NCBI GenBank assembly: GCA_905182985.1
Contig: CAJJDN010000010.1
Span: 252,221 to 316,220 of the forward strand
Direction: 5' to 3'
DNA length: 64,000 bases
DNA from: Paramecium sonneborni
Taxonomy: Eukaryota > Ciliophora > Oligohymenophorea > Peniculida > Parameciidae
Shown: piece by piece, positions 24,757 to 37,363 of the stretch
How positions within the stretch are numbered: position 1 is the first letter of the stretch
Layout: every line of letters begins with the position of its first letter
Translations under genes and position numbers: made by a program
The notes under the pieces: model-generated
Database searches by the model: none
Told to the model about the DNA's origin: nothing
Seen by the model: the letters and a program-made list of their open reading frames with translations, nothing else

Positions 24757-27258
24757 TCAAATTTACTACTATTTACATTCTGACTCAATTATAAAAAACA
24801 ATTGTTCATATGTTATCTTTGGCAAATAGGATATAAATTCTTTAGACAAAGATGTTAATTTAGTCAATTCTGTCTAAATATTAATTTCATTATCTGGTTT
24901 ACTAATCTTTCTTCTAAATTATTCAATCAAATATTAATTCTTTGCATCAATAGTTTTGTAATCATGATGTGATAATTACAATAATTTCTAAAATATATTC
25001 CAAACCTACTATCCTGGTTCCTAATATTCTTTTTTTGTCTCATATTATTAATCATTGATTTTTGATCTCAAATCTTACAACTCGCTTTTCAAATCATCTT
25101 TCTCCTATTTGATATTATCCATCAAAATTACAACCTTTAAACTTATCATTTCTAATAATTCATTAACTGATGGTCTTTTATCTTCCTCTTTCTAAAGACA
25201 TAATTCAACAATATTTATTAATTCATTGCTATATATACCTTAATTGATTGGCTCAAATTCTAATTAAACTATTTTCTTGGCTAACATTAAAGGATTTGCT
25301 GATTAGAAAGCAGGCTTTTATTAAAGCATTTCATATAATATACATCCCAAAGCCCAAACATCTGCTTTCTCTGAATATGCTTTATTCTCTACTATCTATG
25401 GACATGTATAAATTAATGTTCCAACAAATGAATTATTTATAATGTCTTCTTAAAAGTGTTTTGCCAATCCAAAATCACAGATTTTTATAGAATAAGATGA
25501 ATCTACCATAATATTAGCTGGGTTTAAATCTCGATGAACTATATTCTTATCAAAGTGTAAATATCTTAAGACTGAAAGTAAATCTATCAATATTTTCCAT
25601 ACATTTTCCTCTTCAATTTACTAATTTTTTTCATTCATTAATTTAATCAATTCTTAAACATTCATTCCTTTAATATATTCAATCACTAAACATAATGAAT
25701 GTTCATGAATAAAACACTCATATAATTTAACTATATTTGGATGATTCAATTCAAGGTGAATTTACACCTCTCTATACTATAAAGTCTCTACATCATTTAT
25801 TTATTTTATTGCATAGAAGTTTCCTCCTAATCTACACAAATAAACCGATCCAAATGCACCTTTTCCAATCTATTCCAAAATTTCATAATTTCCTATCTTC
25901 TATATTGTATTTTGCAGATAGAAATTTTCTGCTGATTATTGTAATGTTTCTTACATACATAATAAATCTTCAGGTTCAATTTAATTAAAATCATCCACTA
26001 ATTTTTTATATGCATTTAATGCTTTATTAAAATTTTCTATATCAATAAATTATTGCAATAACCTTGGGATAAATAATTATTTAAAAATGTGTCTATGTCT
26101 ATTTAGTGAAGCTAAATATCTCAATAATCTAAATGTGTATATTTACAATTCCAATATAGCCTTAGGATAATCCTTTTTATTAATATCAATAAACTTTAAT
26201 TATTTAACTCTATGAGGATGGCACATAAATACAAGATTAATTATTTTTTCTAATTTTACAATCATTCATACATAATCCTTTTTATGCAATTCTTGATGAT
26301 AATTCATCGTCAAAACTCAGTTAACCAAAAATATTTATTACTGTTGTAACAATCATGTATTCTTGATGATCTAAATTTTAAAGTAAAATTTCCACAATTC
26401 CATATAACTTATAAAATTTTAATAATTGTTACTTTTAGATCAGAATAATTCTTACTATCAGATGAAATTCTCATTAATAAATTTAACAGAGGTATTTTAA
26501 CTTCTAATTTATCATTATCCTTTTTTTCTATTTCTTATATAACTGTTGCCATTCCTGTTAGTTTCCTAAAATTTTCACTAAATTAATAGCAATCTAAAAG
26601 CTTTGTAATTAAATTGGAAGTCTAGATCTTAATCTCTTGATCATTATTTTCAAGCAATACTAACATCTTTCCAACATAATATAAAGATGAAACTTCAGAT
26701 TATATTAATTATCCATCTATTTCCATAGCCAATTTAATATAATCCAATAGACTTAACTTTAAATCTTTATTCGAAGATGTCATAAGGTCTAAAAGGGAAT
26801 GCACATATTTAGAATTAAAGGTTTAAAGTAACTATTATAGATTTAAAACAAAAATATATACCTTATTGTTGTAATAAATCAATCGTTTTTAAATACTCAA
26901 ATTTTCTATTTGCATCATAGTAAATGATTACGAGGTCTATTTTTAAATAATTTACATCAATTCTAATAAAACTATAAATTCTTAAGATTAAATATTTAGG
27001 GAAACATCCTAAGATCTTGTAAGCAATCTAAGAATTTAAAATAGTTTAAATTTAAATTCTTTATTTTCTTATTCAACAATGATTGCCTATAATGAATTCA
27101 AGATAGTTGTAAATAATTTAAGATATTCTTTTTGAAAGGATTTTGATTTTTCATTTTCTTAGAGAAACTTATTTACAGAAATAAAGCAGCCTTATTATAG
27201 GATAGTAGATAATACTTTAAAAATCCTGTTTGCTTAATTGATCGATGATGCTGTTCAT
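24757..27258 (-). CDS. NEK10-like protein kinase with N-terminal helical repeats, 799 aa
   Basis: Four introns (27191-27215, 26832-26861, 26408-26432, 26250-26271) give 800 codons. Residues 1-400 are Leu/Ile-rich helical repeats compatible with ARM/HEAT folds. The kinase domain follows: GKGAFGSVYL near residue 431, AIKQ, HRDLNPAN near 540, DFGLA near 558, then GTLIYTCPQIVENKAYSEKA and DVWALGCILYEM. A coiled coil closes the protein. ARM repeats before a kinase with HRDLxPxNIM and GTxxYxCPxI is the arrangement of NEK10, a NIMA-related kinase linked to motile cilia. The start extends well upstream of an internal ATG pair at 26918 because the frame and a first intron continue to 27258. A 23-nt intron-like stretch over the stop (24754-24776) could alternatively extend the frame. 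Confidence 0.82.
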
Positions 27259-27299
27259 GATTTTAAGTTATTAAATGTTTTATAAAAATAAAATTAACG

Positions 27300-28371
27300 A
27301 TGTTATTAAAAGAGAGAGGCTATTATTGGAGCAATGGCTCTTTTTATTATGGATAATGGTTTGATAATAAAATAAATGGAGTTGGTTTATTCATTAATAT
27401 TGATAATATAATAATAGGTCAATTTAGTAATGGACTTTTGTAAGGATATTGCTAACTAATTTATTCTAATAAGTTTAAGTATTGTAAATATGAGAATGGT
27501 TAGCAAATAGGATTGATAAAGTATGAATACTTTAATGGAGAAAAAATCTTAGACAATATTCAAACATAAGATTAAGAAGAATTAGACATTATTAACAAAT
27601 TAAATAATTCTTATTTTGTAATAATATTATATAAACTAGTTAATATTGTTAAAAACATAACTTAAGAATTGGAAATTAATAGATGAAACATAAATTTTCT
27701 TTAGCACTCTTATAAATTAAAATGAAAATAGAAGAATTGGAGTATTATATGATATTAAATTAAATAAATTTGAATATGGTTACTTCTTAAACTAGAAATT
27801 AGATGGTAAGGGAGGAATCATTTTTGAGTCAGGAGACAAATATATTGGAGATTTAAAAAATGGATAATTAAATGGAATTGGAATATTCTATAATAAGTCT
27901 GAAAATCAGTATACTTAGAGTCGGTTTAATAATAATGAGATTGTTGAAATTATTAAATAATCAAAGGATCCAATCTAATTAAGAAATTAATGGCATCAAA
28001 TAGCTTTGCCAGAATTGATATGTAAAAATCAATTTTCACCAATAAAGTAAAGTAATTATTATTCTTCAAAAACTTTCAGTAATAAATTATCAAAATCAAT
28101 AAGTCCCATGACACCAACAATATCAGTTAAAAAATAAGCTATGTATTCACAGATAAAAAATTATCCAATCATGGAAAATAAATTTGGGTCAATTCAAAGT
28201 CATTTTGGAAAAGATGATCTTAAAATAATAAAGCCTTATAGGAGCAAATAAATAAATAGTTATATTAAGCATATAAAGCAAAATGCGAGGATTGATGATT
28301 AAAGTATGAAATACTTGCACTAGCAACTATTTGATGATGAATAAAATTAATTTATGTTATTTCACTATTGA
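27300..28371 (+). CDS. MORN-repeat protein, 349 aa
   Basis: One 22-nt intron (27618-27639) gives 350 codons. MORN-type units are recognisable: YYWSNGSFYYGQWFDNKINGVG, GQFSNGLLQGYCQ, then after a spacer GYFLNQKLDGKGGIIF and YIGDLKNGQLNGIGIFY. The remaining ~150 residues are polar, with a Ser/Pro/Thr stretch (SKSISPMTPTIS) likely disordered. MORN proteins in ciliates attach to membranes or the cortical cytoskeleton. The start codon is only 41 bp from that of the divergent NEK10-like gene. Confidence 0.82.
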
Positions 28372-28415
28372 TAGCTTGTTGGAATATAAATAATTTATAA
28401 ATATCTTAAACAAAA

Positions 28416-31190
28416 ATGTCAGGTTTATAAAAGTAGGTATCGGGCAACGATTCGACGACCTTAATGTCTAGGAAATCATTTTGTGGATCGAATTCAAACA
28501 TGAATTAATTATTTAGACCAGAGTTTGGGTCTACACAGAGTTTGGCTAATCATGAGAAATTGTGGCATTTGATGTAAAATTATTTGCCTTCAGACAAGAA
28601 AAGGTAAAATGATAAAATAAAAAATAAAGTATATAGGAGTAGATAGTGAATCATGTGGAATTTTCATTAGCTAGAACAAGATTTGATTTTCATTAGGTTC
28701 ATTGTTATTAGGCAGTATCTCATTCAATAAGAGATAGATTGATTGAAAGTTTTAATGACACTTAATTGTATTTTCATGAATAGGATTGCAAAAGAGTGTA
28801 TTATTTATCAATTGAATTTCTGATTGGAAGATGTCTATAAAATGCAGTAGGAAATCTTGGATTATAAGATTCTTACACAGAAGCAGTGAAAGAGTTGGGT
28901 TATAAATTGGAAGATTTATATAATGAGGAAGTAGATCCAGCATTGGGTAATGGAGGATTAGGGTAATTAATGAATATATTATAAGTCGTTTAGCAGCATG
29001 TTTTTTGGATTCTTTAGCAACATTGAATTACCCAGCATTTGGTTATGGGATTAGATACAGTTATGGAATATTTAAATAATTGATTTAAAATGGATAATAA
29101 GTAGAAGCACCAGATTATTGGTTAGAGAAAGGCAATCCTTGGGAAATAGAAAGATTAGATGTATAATATCCAGTTAAATTTTATGGAAAAGTTGTAAAAA
29201 GACATGAGAATGGTTAAGAGAAATCATTATGGGAAGCAGGAGTATAAAAATTATATAAATATAATAGGAAACTATAGTAGCTAGAGCTTATGATACTCCA
29301 ATTCCAGGATATATGACATTTAATACTATAGCATTAAGATTATGGAGATCAGTACCAGCAAATGAATTTGATTTTACTAGTTTTAATGAAGGAGATTATT
29401 TCAAGTCATTGGAAGCTAGAGAAAAAGCAGAATACATAACATCAGTTTTATATCCAAATGATAGTTCATATGCAGGAAAAGAATTAAGACTTAAATAAGA
29501 ATATTTATTAGTGAGTGCGACACTTCAAGATATTTTAAGAAGATTTAAAAAGGTAAGAAGAGATTGGTCAACATTACCAGAAAAAGTAGCTATCTAATTA
29601 AATGATACTCATCCATCTTTAGCTATTGTAGAATTATTAAGAATTTTAATTGATTAAGAAGGAATGACTCATGCAAATGCATGGGAAATAGTATCAAAGA
29701 CATTTGGTTATACAAATCATACAGTATTACCCGAAGCTTTAGAGAAATGGGGTGTAGATTTATTAGGTAGTTTATTACCCAGACATCTTGAGATTATTTA
29801 TTATGTGAATTTAATCTTTTTGAATAAAGTAAGTGCGAAATTTCCAGGAGATGCACATAAATTATCAATGCTATCACTGATTGAAGAAGGTCCAATAAAA
29901 AAGATAAGAATGGCTAATCTTTCAATAATAGGATCTCATATGGTAAATGGTGTTGCAAGAATTCATTCAGATTTATTGAAAAGTGATTTATTTAAAGATC
30001 ATTATGAAATGAGACCCAAGAAATTCATTAATATAACAAACGGTGTAGCTCCTAGAAGATGGCTTAGATCATGTAATTAAGAATTAGCTAAATTGTACGA
30101 TGAATGGTTAGGTACAGATGAGTGGGTTCTTAATATGGATTTATTAAAAAATTTAGAAGATAAATGTGAAGATTAATTAGCTTTAATTTAATTTATGAAA
30201 GTTAAGAGGAATAATAAATTAAGACTAATAAAATGGGTTAGATAATATTGTAATGTTGAAGTAAATGCAGATACATTATTTGATATATAAGTTAAAAGAA
30301 TCCATGAATATAAGAGATAATTCATGAACATATTATATGTGATATATAGATATCTTTTATTAAAAGATACTCCTACAGAAGGTAGAAGAAAGTTTGCTCC
30401 TAGAACTGTGTTTTTTGGAGGAAAAGCAGCTCCTGGTTATTTGAATGCAAAAAGAATTATAAAACTGATAAATTCAGTTGCTGAAGTTATAAATCATGAT
30501 TTAGACACTAATCATTACTTAAAAGTAGTATTTTTACCAAATTATAATGTATCATCAGCTGAAATTATAATTCCAGCATCTGATATTTCATAACATATAT
30601 CTACTGCAGGTACAGAAGCATCTGGAACATCTAACATGAAATTTGTTATGAATGGTGGTATCATTTTAGGTACATGGGATGGAGCAAATATAGAAATTGC
30701 TGAAGAAGTTGGACTTGATAATATATTTATTTTTGGGGCTAGAGTTGAAGAAGTTGGAAAATTAATAGATAATATGAAGAATTAAGATCCTTTTTAATAT
30801 ATATAAAAACCATTATGGAATGTTATATAATCTATTAGATCTGGTATATTTGGACATGATCATCATGGATTATTAGATTCTATCACTAATAGAAATGATT
30901 TCTATTTAGTTGCACATGATTTCTATCATTATGCATAAGCACAAATCAAAGTAGTTTATTTATTCTATATTTTCAGATTGATCAATTATATTAAGATAAA
31001 ATCTCATGGGCTAAAAAAGCATTCTGCAATTCTATTAGATCTGGCAAATTTAGTAGTGATAGAACTATTCATGAATATGCTCAAAAAATTTGGTATTCTT
31101 ATTTATTTTTATACATTTAGGAATATTAAACCTATTGTTGTACCATAACCTACAGCTAATAAATAGGATAGATTTAAAATCTAAAAATGA
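28416..31190 (+). CDS. Glycogen phosphorylase, 881 aa
   Basis: Five introns (28604-28629, 28963-28985, 29242-29267, 30951-30976, 31093-31120) give 882 codons. Family motifs occur in order: [29 protein letters not shown] (completed across the second intron), [42 protein letters not shown], and [15 protein letters not shown], whose Lys (about residue 717) binds pyridoxal phosphate, then TWDGANIEI. The enzyme releases glucose-1-phosphate from cytosolic glycogen. The N-terminal ~50 residues are Ser/Thr-rich and could carry regulatory phosphorylation, but no conserved site is evident. Length matches eukaryotic phosphorylases. Confidence 0.97.
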
Positions 31191-31221
31191 ATAATTTTTA
31201 TTAAATACATACAATATTATC

Positions 31222-33840
31222 ATGATCAATGAATTCTTATAAAATGCTTATCAATATTGTGGAGATTAACATTAAATTATTTAGGGATATGTTTTATGTG
31301 ATGATTACATTTCTGAATGCAAAAACTATACTCAAAGATTTAATTGTCCTGCAATTTTCTCCGCTGAAAACTTTAAAATAATGACATCAAAAATAGAAAA
31401 CTATAAATTAGTAATCATCTTTTCTTAAACCTTTTTGATTGATCCATCTAAATGCTCTTTCTTAATATCAACTAATAATTAAACTCTCCCCTTCTACCCT
31501 AAATAAATGAGCTATAGATTAAATTTAATAGAAAATCATAAAATTACACTTTTTAATTCATAGAACAGATACAATCTAAGAGAACAAATTTTCCTTAATA
31601 CTTTTGAAAGGCTACTCAAAACTAGATCACTAATACCTATACTCATTTGCCCAAAATAATTATTAACAACTATATGGGAATACTTTATTTAATAAGATTG
31701 TTATGTTGGGAGTCTTGAAGAATTATAAGAAGCGGAAATGATGTAATAAAAATAAGTTAAACTTGGAAATGCAATTATAGCAAATACTTTGATTGATGGA
31801 TGTGAACTTTTTCAAAAATACATTTAAATTAAACCTAAGTTTTCTAAAAAGGAAATTGAATTTAAAATCATGGATTTAACATAGCATAAATTAGAAAATT
31901 CTATCTCTTAATTTAAAGGTATGTCTATAATGATAAGAGAAAATAATGGATTTATATAATAATTAATGAAATTTGTTAAAAATATCATATCATAATTTTT
32001 TATTAGTATTGAAGAAACAATAGATTTATTATTAGAAAATGATTTCGATCCGAAAGAATTACATTAAATATTGGAAGGGTAAGTTGAAAATTAAGTAAAT
32101 AAATTTGCAATACAAATGCATGAATTTGCTTTGATTGAATAAGCAGATTTTATTATTCTTTTTGAAAAAATAAAAGAAATAATTTATTTTATTAATAAAG
32201 ATATAGAATAATTTATAATTAAAGCTTCAAAATTTGTAGATGAATAAATGTTAAAAGTTAATTAAATCTTTTAAGATTATCCTGCTTTAGCAAATGTCAA
32301 TACATTTTAAGCAATTCAAACAGATGCTTCACAAACGATAGTTAGGGAACTTAAAAATGATTATTTAAGAGAAAAATCAAATTTTTGGAGACCAGAATTC
32401 AATAACTATTTTGAATTTACAAAAAAAATATTGATTTCTTATTTAGAATATAAAGAAGAAAAAATGATAAATCCAACAATAAATTCTAGTTTATAAACAA
32501 CTTTAATTAGAATGGGAATGGATTAAAAAATGCCAATATAAACAATATAAATAATTGTAAATAGAAATGATCGAGACTTTGTGAAAGAAAAAGATGAACT
32601 TTTTATTGAAAAGATTAATATAATAACAAGCGGAAAGAGATCTGCATTTAAATTATATTTACATAGTAAAGAATAAATAGTATTATATATGAACTAACAT
32701 CAAATAGTAATAGTTTCATTTGATTATTTTAATTAAAAATTATGGACAGAAGTTGAGAAATATTAAAATTTGAATATGAAATTATCTTAAGGAGTATAAC
32801 ATATCTTAGAGACAAACATAGAATATGTGAAAAATATAAGATTATATGAATAAGAAGGTTGTGAATATTAGATAGATAAAAATGGATAATCAAAATTGAT
32901 AGTTAATTTTTCAATGAATATGGATGAATAGTTAAGAAAAATGAAGAAAAAGTTTTGTAATAAGATAGGTTAAGCATAAAAAGGTGGTGCTCCTAAACCA
33001 ATTGATCCATCAATATTAGCAGCAGGAGCAATAGGATCAGGAATTGGTATATTGATAATTGATTGTCTTGATGATAATATATCATGGTAAAAAAAATTAT
33101 AAAGAGCTGGTTATGGAACAGCAGAAACAACAGCTTTGGCTACTCTTTCAATGAATTTACCATTTGTAGGATTTTTAATTGGATAAACATTTCTACTTTA
33201 TTCTGTTCATAAAGTATTTTCAAATAAAGTATTAAGTATGTAAAATAAATTAAAAAATATGGGACATATTGGAGCAAAAGTATCGATTGGTATTGGATCA
33301 GCAATGGCAGGATAAATATTAATACCTTTACCTGTTGTAGGAGCACTTATTGGAAGTGTAGTTGGAGGGGTTGGTCTAGGATTGTATCATAAATTTGTTA
33401 TACCTACAACTAGAAATTCATTAATAAGTATTTTTAATAGATTAGAATAATTTATATAAATTAATGGATAATTAAAATATGAAGAATAAGTTCTTAAAAA
33501 AATGAAAATAAATCGTTCTCATTTTTTTGAGAATTAACCAATAAATCTTAACAATTCTGATTGGTTAACTCTTATTTCTGTTCATTTAGTTAATATAGTA
33601 GAGTATTTATTATAGCTGTAATTTGAAGAGCGAAGAAAAAAAATATTAGAAATCGATGACTTTCCATTAAAAATAGAATAATTTATTGATTTAGAATAGA
33701 AGTAGGATAAACTATTAGAAAAACTATCTAAATGGAAAAGTTGCAGAGATTATATTTATAAAGAAAATATTTCTACTTTTAAATATGCTAAATAAGTTGG
33801 TATTTTTGTAACAGGCATGATTTCTAACTTTAAAATCTGA
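31222..33840 (+). CDS. Intronless 872-aa protein with C-terminal Gly-rich hydrophobic segments
   Basis: A single uninterrupted frame from ATG 31222 to TGA 33838-33840 starts 31 bp after the phosphorylase stop. The first ~570 residues are soluble-looking and mixed helical. From about residue 590 come Gly/Ala-rich hydrophobic stretches: AAGAIGSGIGILII, ATLSMNLPFVGFLIG, and PLPVVGALIGSVVGGVGLGL, the last with glycine-zipper spacing. A charged coiled-coil tail follows. The pattern suggests membrane insertion or close membrane association by hairpins. I recognise no family. The absence of introns over 2.6 kb is unusual here and could reflect recent retroposition or simple loss. Confidence 0.8.
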
Positions 33841-33916
33841 TTATTTTTATAAAAAAATTCATTAATTTAATAAAATTTTATTTTATGATGATTTTCATAA
33901 ATGGTGACAATTCTTC

Positions 33917-34719
33917 ATGGACTTTAGTCATAGTTACACTGATTAATAAAACTATATTCTTATGATGTAAAATCACGTACGGTCTGCTGAAAATTCATGC
34001 GGATATTACGAAAACCCATTACTGATTATATATATAATAATTTAATGAACTTAGACCCTAACCAAATGATCTTAATGAAATTGCATTCATGAGCCAAAGA
34101 TAAATGGAATTAATATTCACAGTGGACTCTATATAGGAAATATTGATTATGCTAAAGATCAATATTTACTATACAAATTATATATTCAGACTGCATTAAA
34201 TATAATTGATTTTCCTCAAGTAAATTTATGTTATAATTACTTACATTTCAAAATATCATTTCTTGATTCAGAGTTTAAATCATTACTTGATCATTTTTCC
34301 TATGTGTTCAATTTTTTTGATGAAAATAGAAATATAAACAAATGTTATGGTACATGCTATTCTCGAATTTCTATAAATTCTACTATTTTTTTAGCTTAAT
34401 TAATGTAATATTTTAAAAGGAATTTCATTCTTCTAACTAAATATTATGGTGTTTAAGAAAATAGATTTTATCTAATGAAGGGTTTATTAAATTATTAAGA
34501 GTTTATGAATAATTTATAAAAAAAGTAAATTAGATAGAGAATTCTGATTATAAGAATGTCAATAAGAATTTATAATATGAAACTAAAACAAATTAGTTTT
34601 TAAAATAAATTGAATTAGAAATTGAAGAAAGAAAAAAGAATTTAGAAATACTAAAACAAAAATACTAATAAATTTAGAATACTAAATTGATATCTCATTA
34701 ATCTAAAATTGTTTTGTGA
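33917..34719 (+). pseudogene. Decayed dual-specificity phosphatase gene
   Basis: Coding-like peptides lie in different frames and cannot be joined by any short GT..AG intron. The central part (about 34100-34525) matches a DSP fold: INIHSGLYIGNIDYAKD, then LHFKISFLD, and FLAQLMQYFKRN after the active-site loop. The expected HCxxGxSR loop reads KCYGTCYSRIS; counting back from the conserved Arg, the catalytic Cys position is Tyr and the Gly is Cys. The frame changes near 34095 and in an A run near 34515; after it a coiled-coil tail (QFLKQIELEIEER) ends at TGA 34717-34719. The 5' part has further frame conflicts and no coherent start. Neighbouring genes show no unexplained frameshift, so this looks like real decay. 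Confidence 0.6.
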
Positions 34720-34782
34720 TATTATACTATATTAAATATTATTTTATAGAAAAATGTGATCGTTTAATTTTATTAACACAAA

Positions 34783-36219
34783 ATGTAAAAATTTGTTGGA
34801 AAATATTCTTTCAATATGAATCATCTATTAGGTAGAGGAGCATATGGAACTGTTTATAAAGGAATATCAAATGATGGAATACCTGTTGCAATTAAAGTAA
34901 TTGATAGAAGAATGATTAATCAAGTAACTTATATAAAATAACAATTTAGACTAATACTTAATAATTACTAAATGAAATTAGATCAATGAAGTAACTTAAT
35001 CATAAAAATATTGTTAAATTTTTAGATTTCTATGAAACTCAAAACAATTTTTATATTATATCAGAATTTTGTAATGGTGGTGATTTAAGAGAAATAATCA
35101 AAAGAGGTAAATTAGACTCGAATTCTGTAATCAATATCCTAAGACAAATCTTATATGGGTATTGAATGAGATCTATATAGTTATTATTCACTTTATTAAA
35201 ACTCAATAATTCATAGAGATTTAAAACCAGCTAACATACTTTTACATTAAGGAATTCCTAAACTAGCAGATTTTGGATTTGCAAAGAAAATAGATTTTGA
35301 AAATGATTTAATGACAAGTATTGCCGGTACTCCTCTTTATATGGCTCCTTAAGTTATATTAAGATAACCTTATACGTCTAAATGTGATATTTGGTCTCTA
35401 GGTATGATTTTGTATGAATTACTATTCTAAAAACCTCCCATAATTGCTGATAATATAATTTAATTGTAAGAAAAAATTTGTAAACCAATCGTTGTACCTT
35501 AATTAGATAATTCTTATTTATAATAATTAATTTAAGGATGTTTATAAATTAATGAAGAAAATAGAATTAATTGGGATGAAATTTATTAGAGTCCACTTAT
35601 TTAAGAATAATGTAATTAAAAAAGACAATTAGCTGAAGTATTAGTCGAAGTAGAGCCTAAATAAACAGATTATAGAAAATTTTTAATAAAAAATTATTTG
35701 TAAATTGAATTTGAAGCTAATTAAAGAATATATTTGAATTAATTAAATTTTGCAAGAAGTGCATTTAATTTTAGTTTGTACATTCAAAAACTTGAGTAAT
35801 AATTTTTAGATTTGGCTTAAAAATTAAGATGTTTTTCATTCTATTGGTTACTTTAAGTAGAAAAGTCATAATTTTTAAAAGAACAATAAAAGTTTTTAAG
35901 TGATGAAAGAGGATAATTTTGTTTAAAACAATTAAAACAAATGAAATAAGCTTTTATTGATAATACTCCAGAGAGTAATATTGAATCATTAACTTTTAAT
36001 ATAATAAATCTGATATAATTACTTGAAGAATACTTTTCGAAGTTGTCTGTTAATTTAAAATCTTTAAATAGAAATTAATTATTAGCTACATATATGATAA
36101 AATATTTATCAAAGACATTGAGTATGGTTAAATTAAATGAATGTTTTTATGTAGCAGATCTTTAAGAAATATAAAAATTATCAGATAAAGAAATTATTTA
36201 AAGGATCTTAGAATCTTGA
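34783..36219 (+). CDS. ULK/Atg1-like serine/threonine protein kinase, 462 aa
   Basis: Two introns (34924-34949, 35159-35180) give 463 codons. The kinase domain is N-terminal: LGRGAYGTVYKG, VAIKVIDRRM, SEFCNGGDLREII, HRDLKPANILL near residue 128, LADFGFAK near 146, then AGTPLYMAPQVI and CDIWSLGMILYELL. LADFGFAK and the plain N-terminal domain resemble the ULK/Atg1 group. The ~200-residue C-terminal part is helical and Gln/Leu-rich, comparable in position to the Atg1 C-terminal (EAT-like) region, but I cannot confirm homology. A role in autophagy or cilia is therefore inference. Confidence 0.87.
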
Positions 36220-36297
36220 TTTCAAATAATTTTATTATAATTTATTATTTTATTCAGAAATAATAATTATTTATTTTATTATAGTTTATAAAATAGA

Positions 36298-37227
36298 ATG
36301 TAAAAAACATTTGCTATGGATATTCGAAATATTGGAGGCTTAAGAGCTACAGTAGATCATCTTTATAAACATTAAATTGCAGTATAAAATGCAAAGTCAT
36401 TAATAAATATAAAACCTCCAAAAGCTGTATGATTATTTATCATAACAGTCTTTAGATTAAAAATAGAGACAAGAGAGTAAATATAATTGTGAGGATGATT
36501 TTAATAATGTATTAAAAACATTTAAAGCAGTTGTTTAAACAAAAAAAATGTATGATTAATCAATTTATTTTAGTTTAGGATTGATAACAATCAGCCATTT
36601 ATGAAAAAAAGAACTCCAAATAATAGAAATAAAAAAGAGAAATTTGAATAATATGAGCATGAAATGAATATTAAAGCACAGAAAAGAAGAATAGGAAGTG
36701 CTGGTTCTATGTAAGAAAGAAAAAAGAATTAATTTGATCCTATAGCTCATCCACCAGTATTTTTTAGAAGAGAAGGACAAAATCTATCAAATTGTCGACT
36801 TGATAATTTGATGTAATATATTGTAATTTATTATATAAATCTAAAGTCTAAAGAGTAATAGTCTGGAGATAAAATTAATTTAAATGCATCAATGAAAAAA
36901 TGGTAGAGAGCTTAATCTTCAAATAAAAAATCATAAATAAAAATATAATAATTTGTTGCGGAAGTAGAAAAATTAAATGGAGAATTTGTTTATGAACTAC
37001 CTATATTAAAAGGATAAGAAAAAAAAGATTATTATGAATTAAAAAAAGATTTAATAAGTAAAATTAATATATTATATTTAGTGATAATATTCAAACATAG
37101 AATATATAAGAGTGAAGATTTAGAGGCTTTATTTGGTAGATTATTAATACATAATCCATCATTACATATGGTATGGATAGAAGATATATTCAATGAAATA
37201 AGAGAGGAGTTTCTTGATTTTGAGTGA
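36298..37227 (+). CDS. Protein of unknown function, 276 aa
   Basis: Four introns (36427-36448, 36550-36578, 36823-36846, 37058-37081) give 277 codons; the last two are 24 nt and stopless, so they could be retained without breaking the frame. The second intron uses the distal of two nearby TAG acceptors, because only that choice keeps the frame. The middle is basic (MKKRTPNNRNKKEKFEQYE), followed by AHPPVFFRREGQN, and the C-terminus is an acidic helical segment (YKSEDLEALFGRLLIHNPS). I do not recognise the family; the C-terminal block looks conserved rather than random. Confidence 0.75.
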
Positions 37228-37363
37228 TACTTTCCTTAAAAAAGTAAAAATTGAACTATACTTATAATAATATTTATTTATAGTTTTTAAAATTTTATAG
37301 ATATGTATTTATTTAGTATTAAAACAATTAAGTGTTGATTTTTGATTTTTTAATAATAAATTA

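Noticed and set aside
26918..27258. Start of the NEK10-like kinase at the internal ATG pair (26918)
   Set aside because: The frame continues upstream through coding-like helical sequence and a proper 25-nt intron to ATG 27258.
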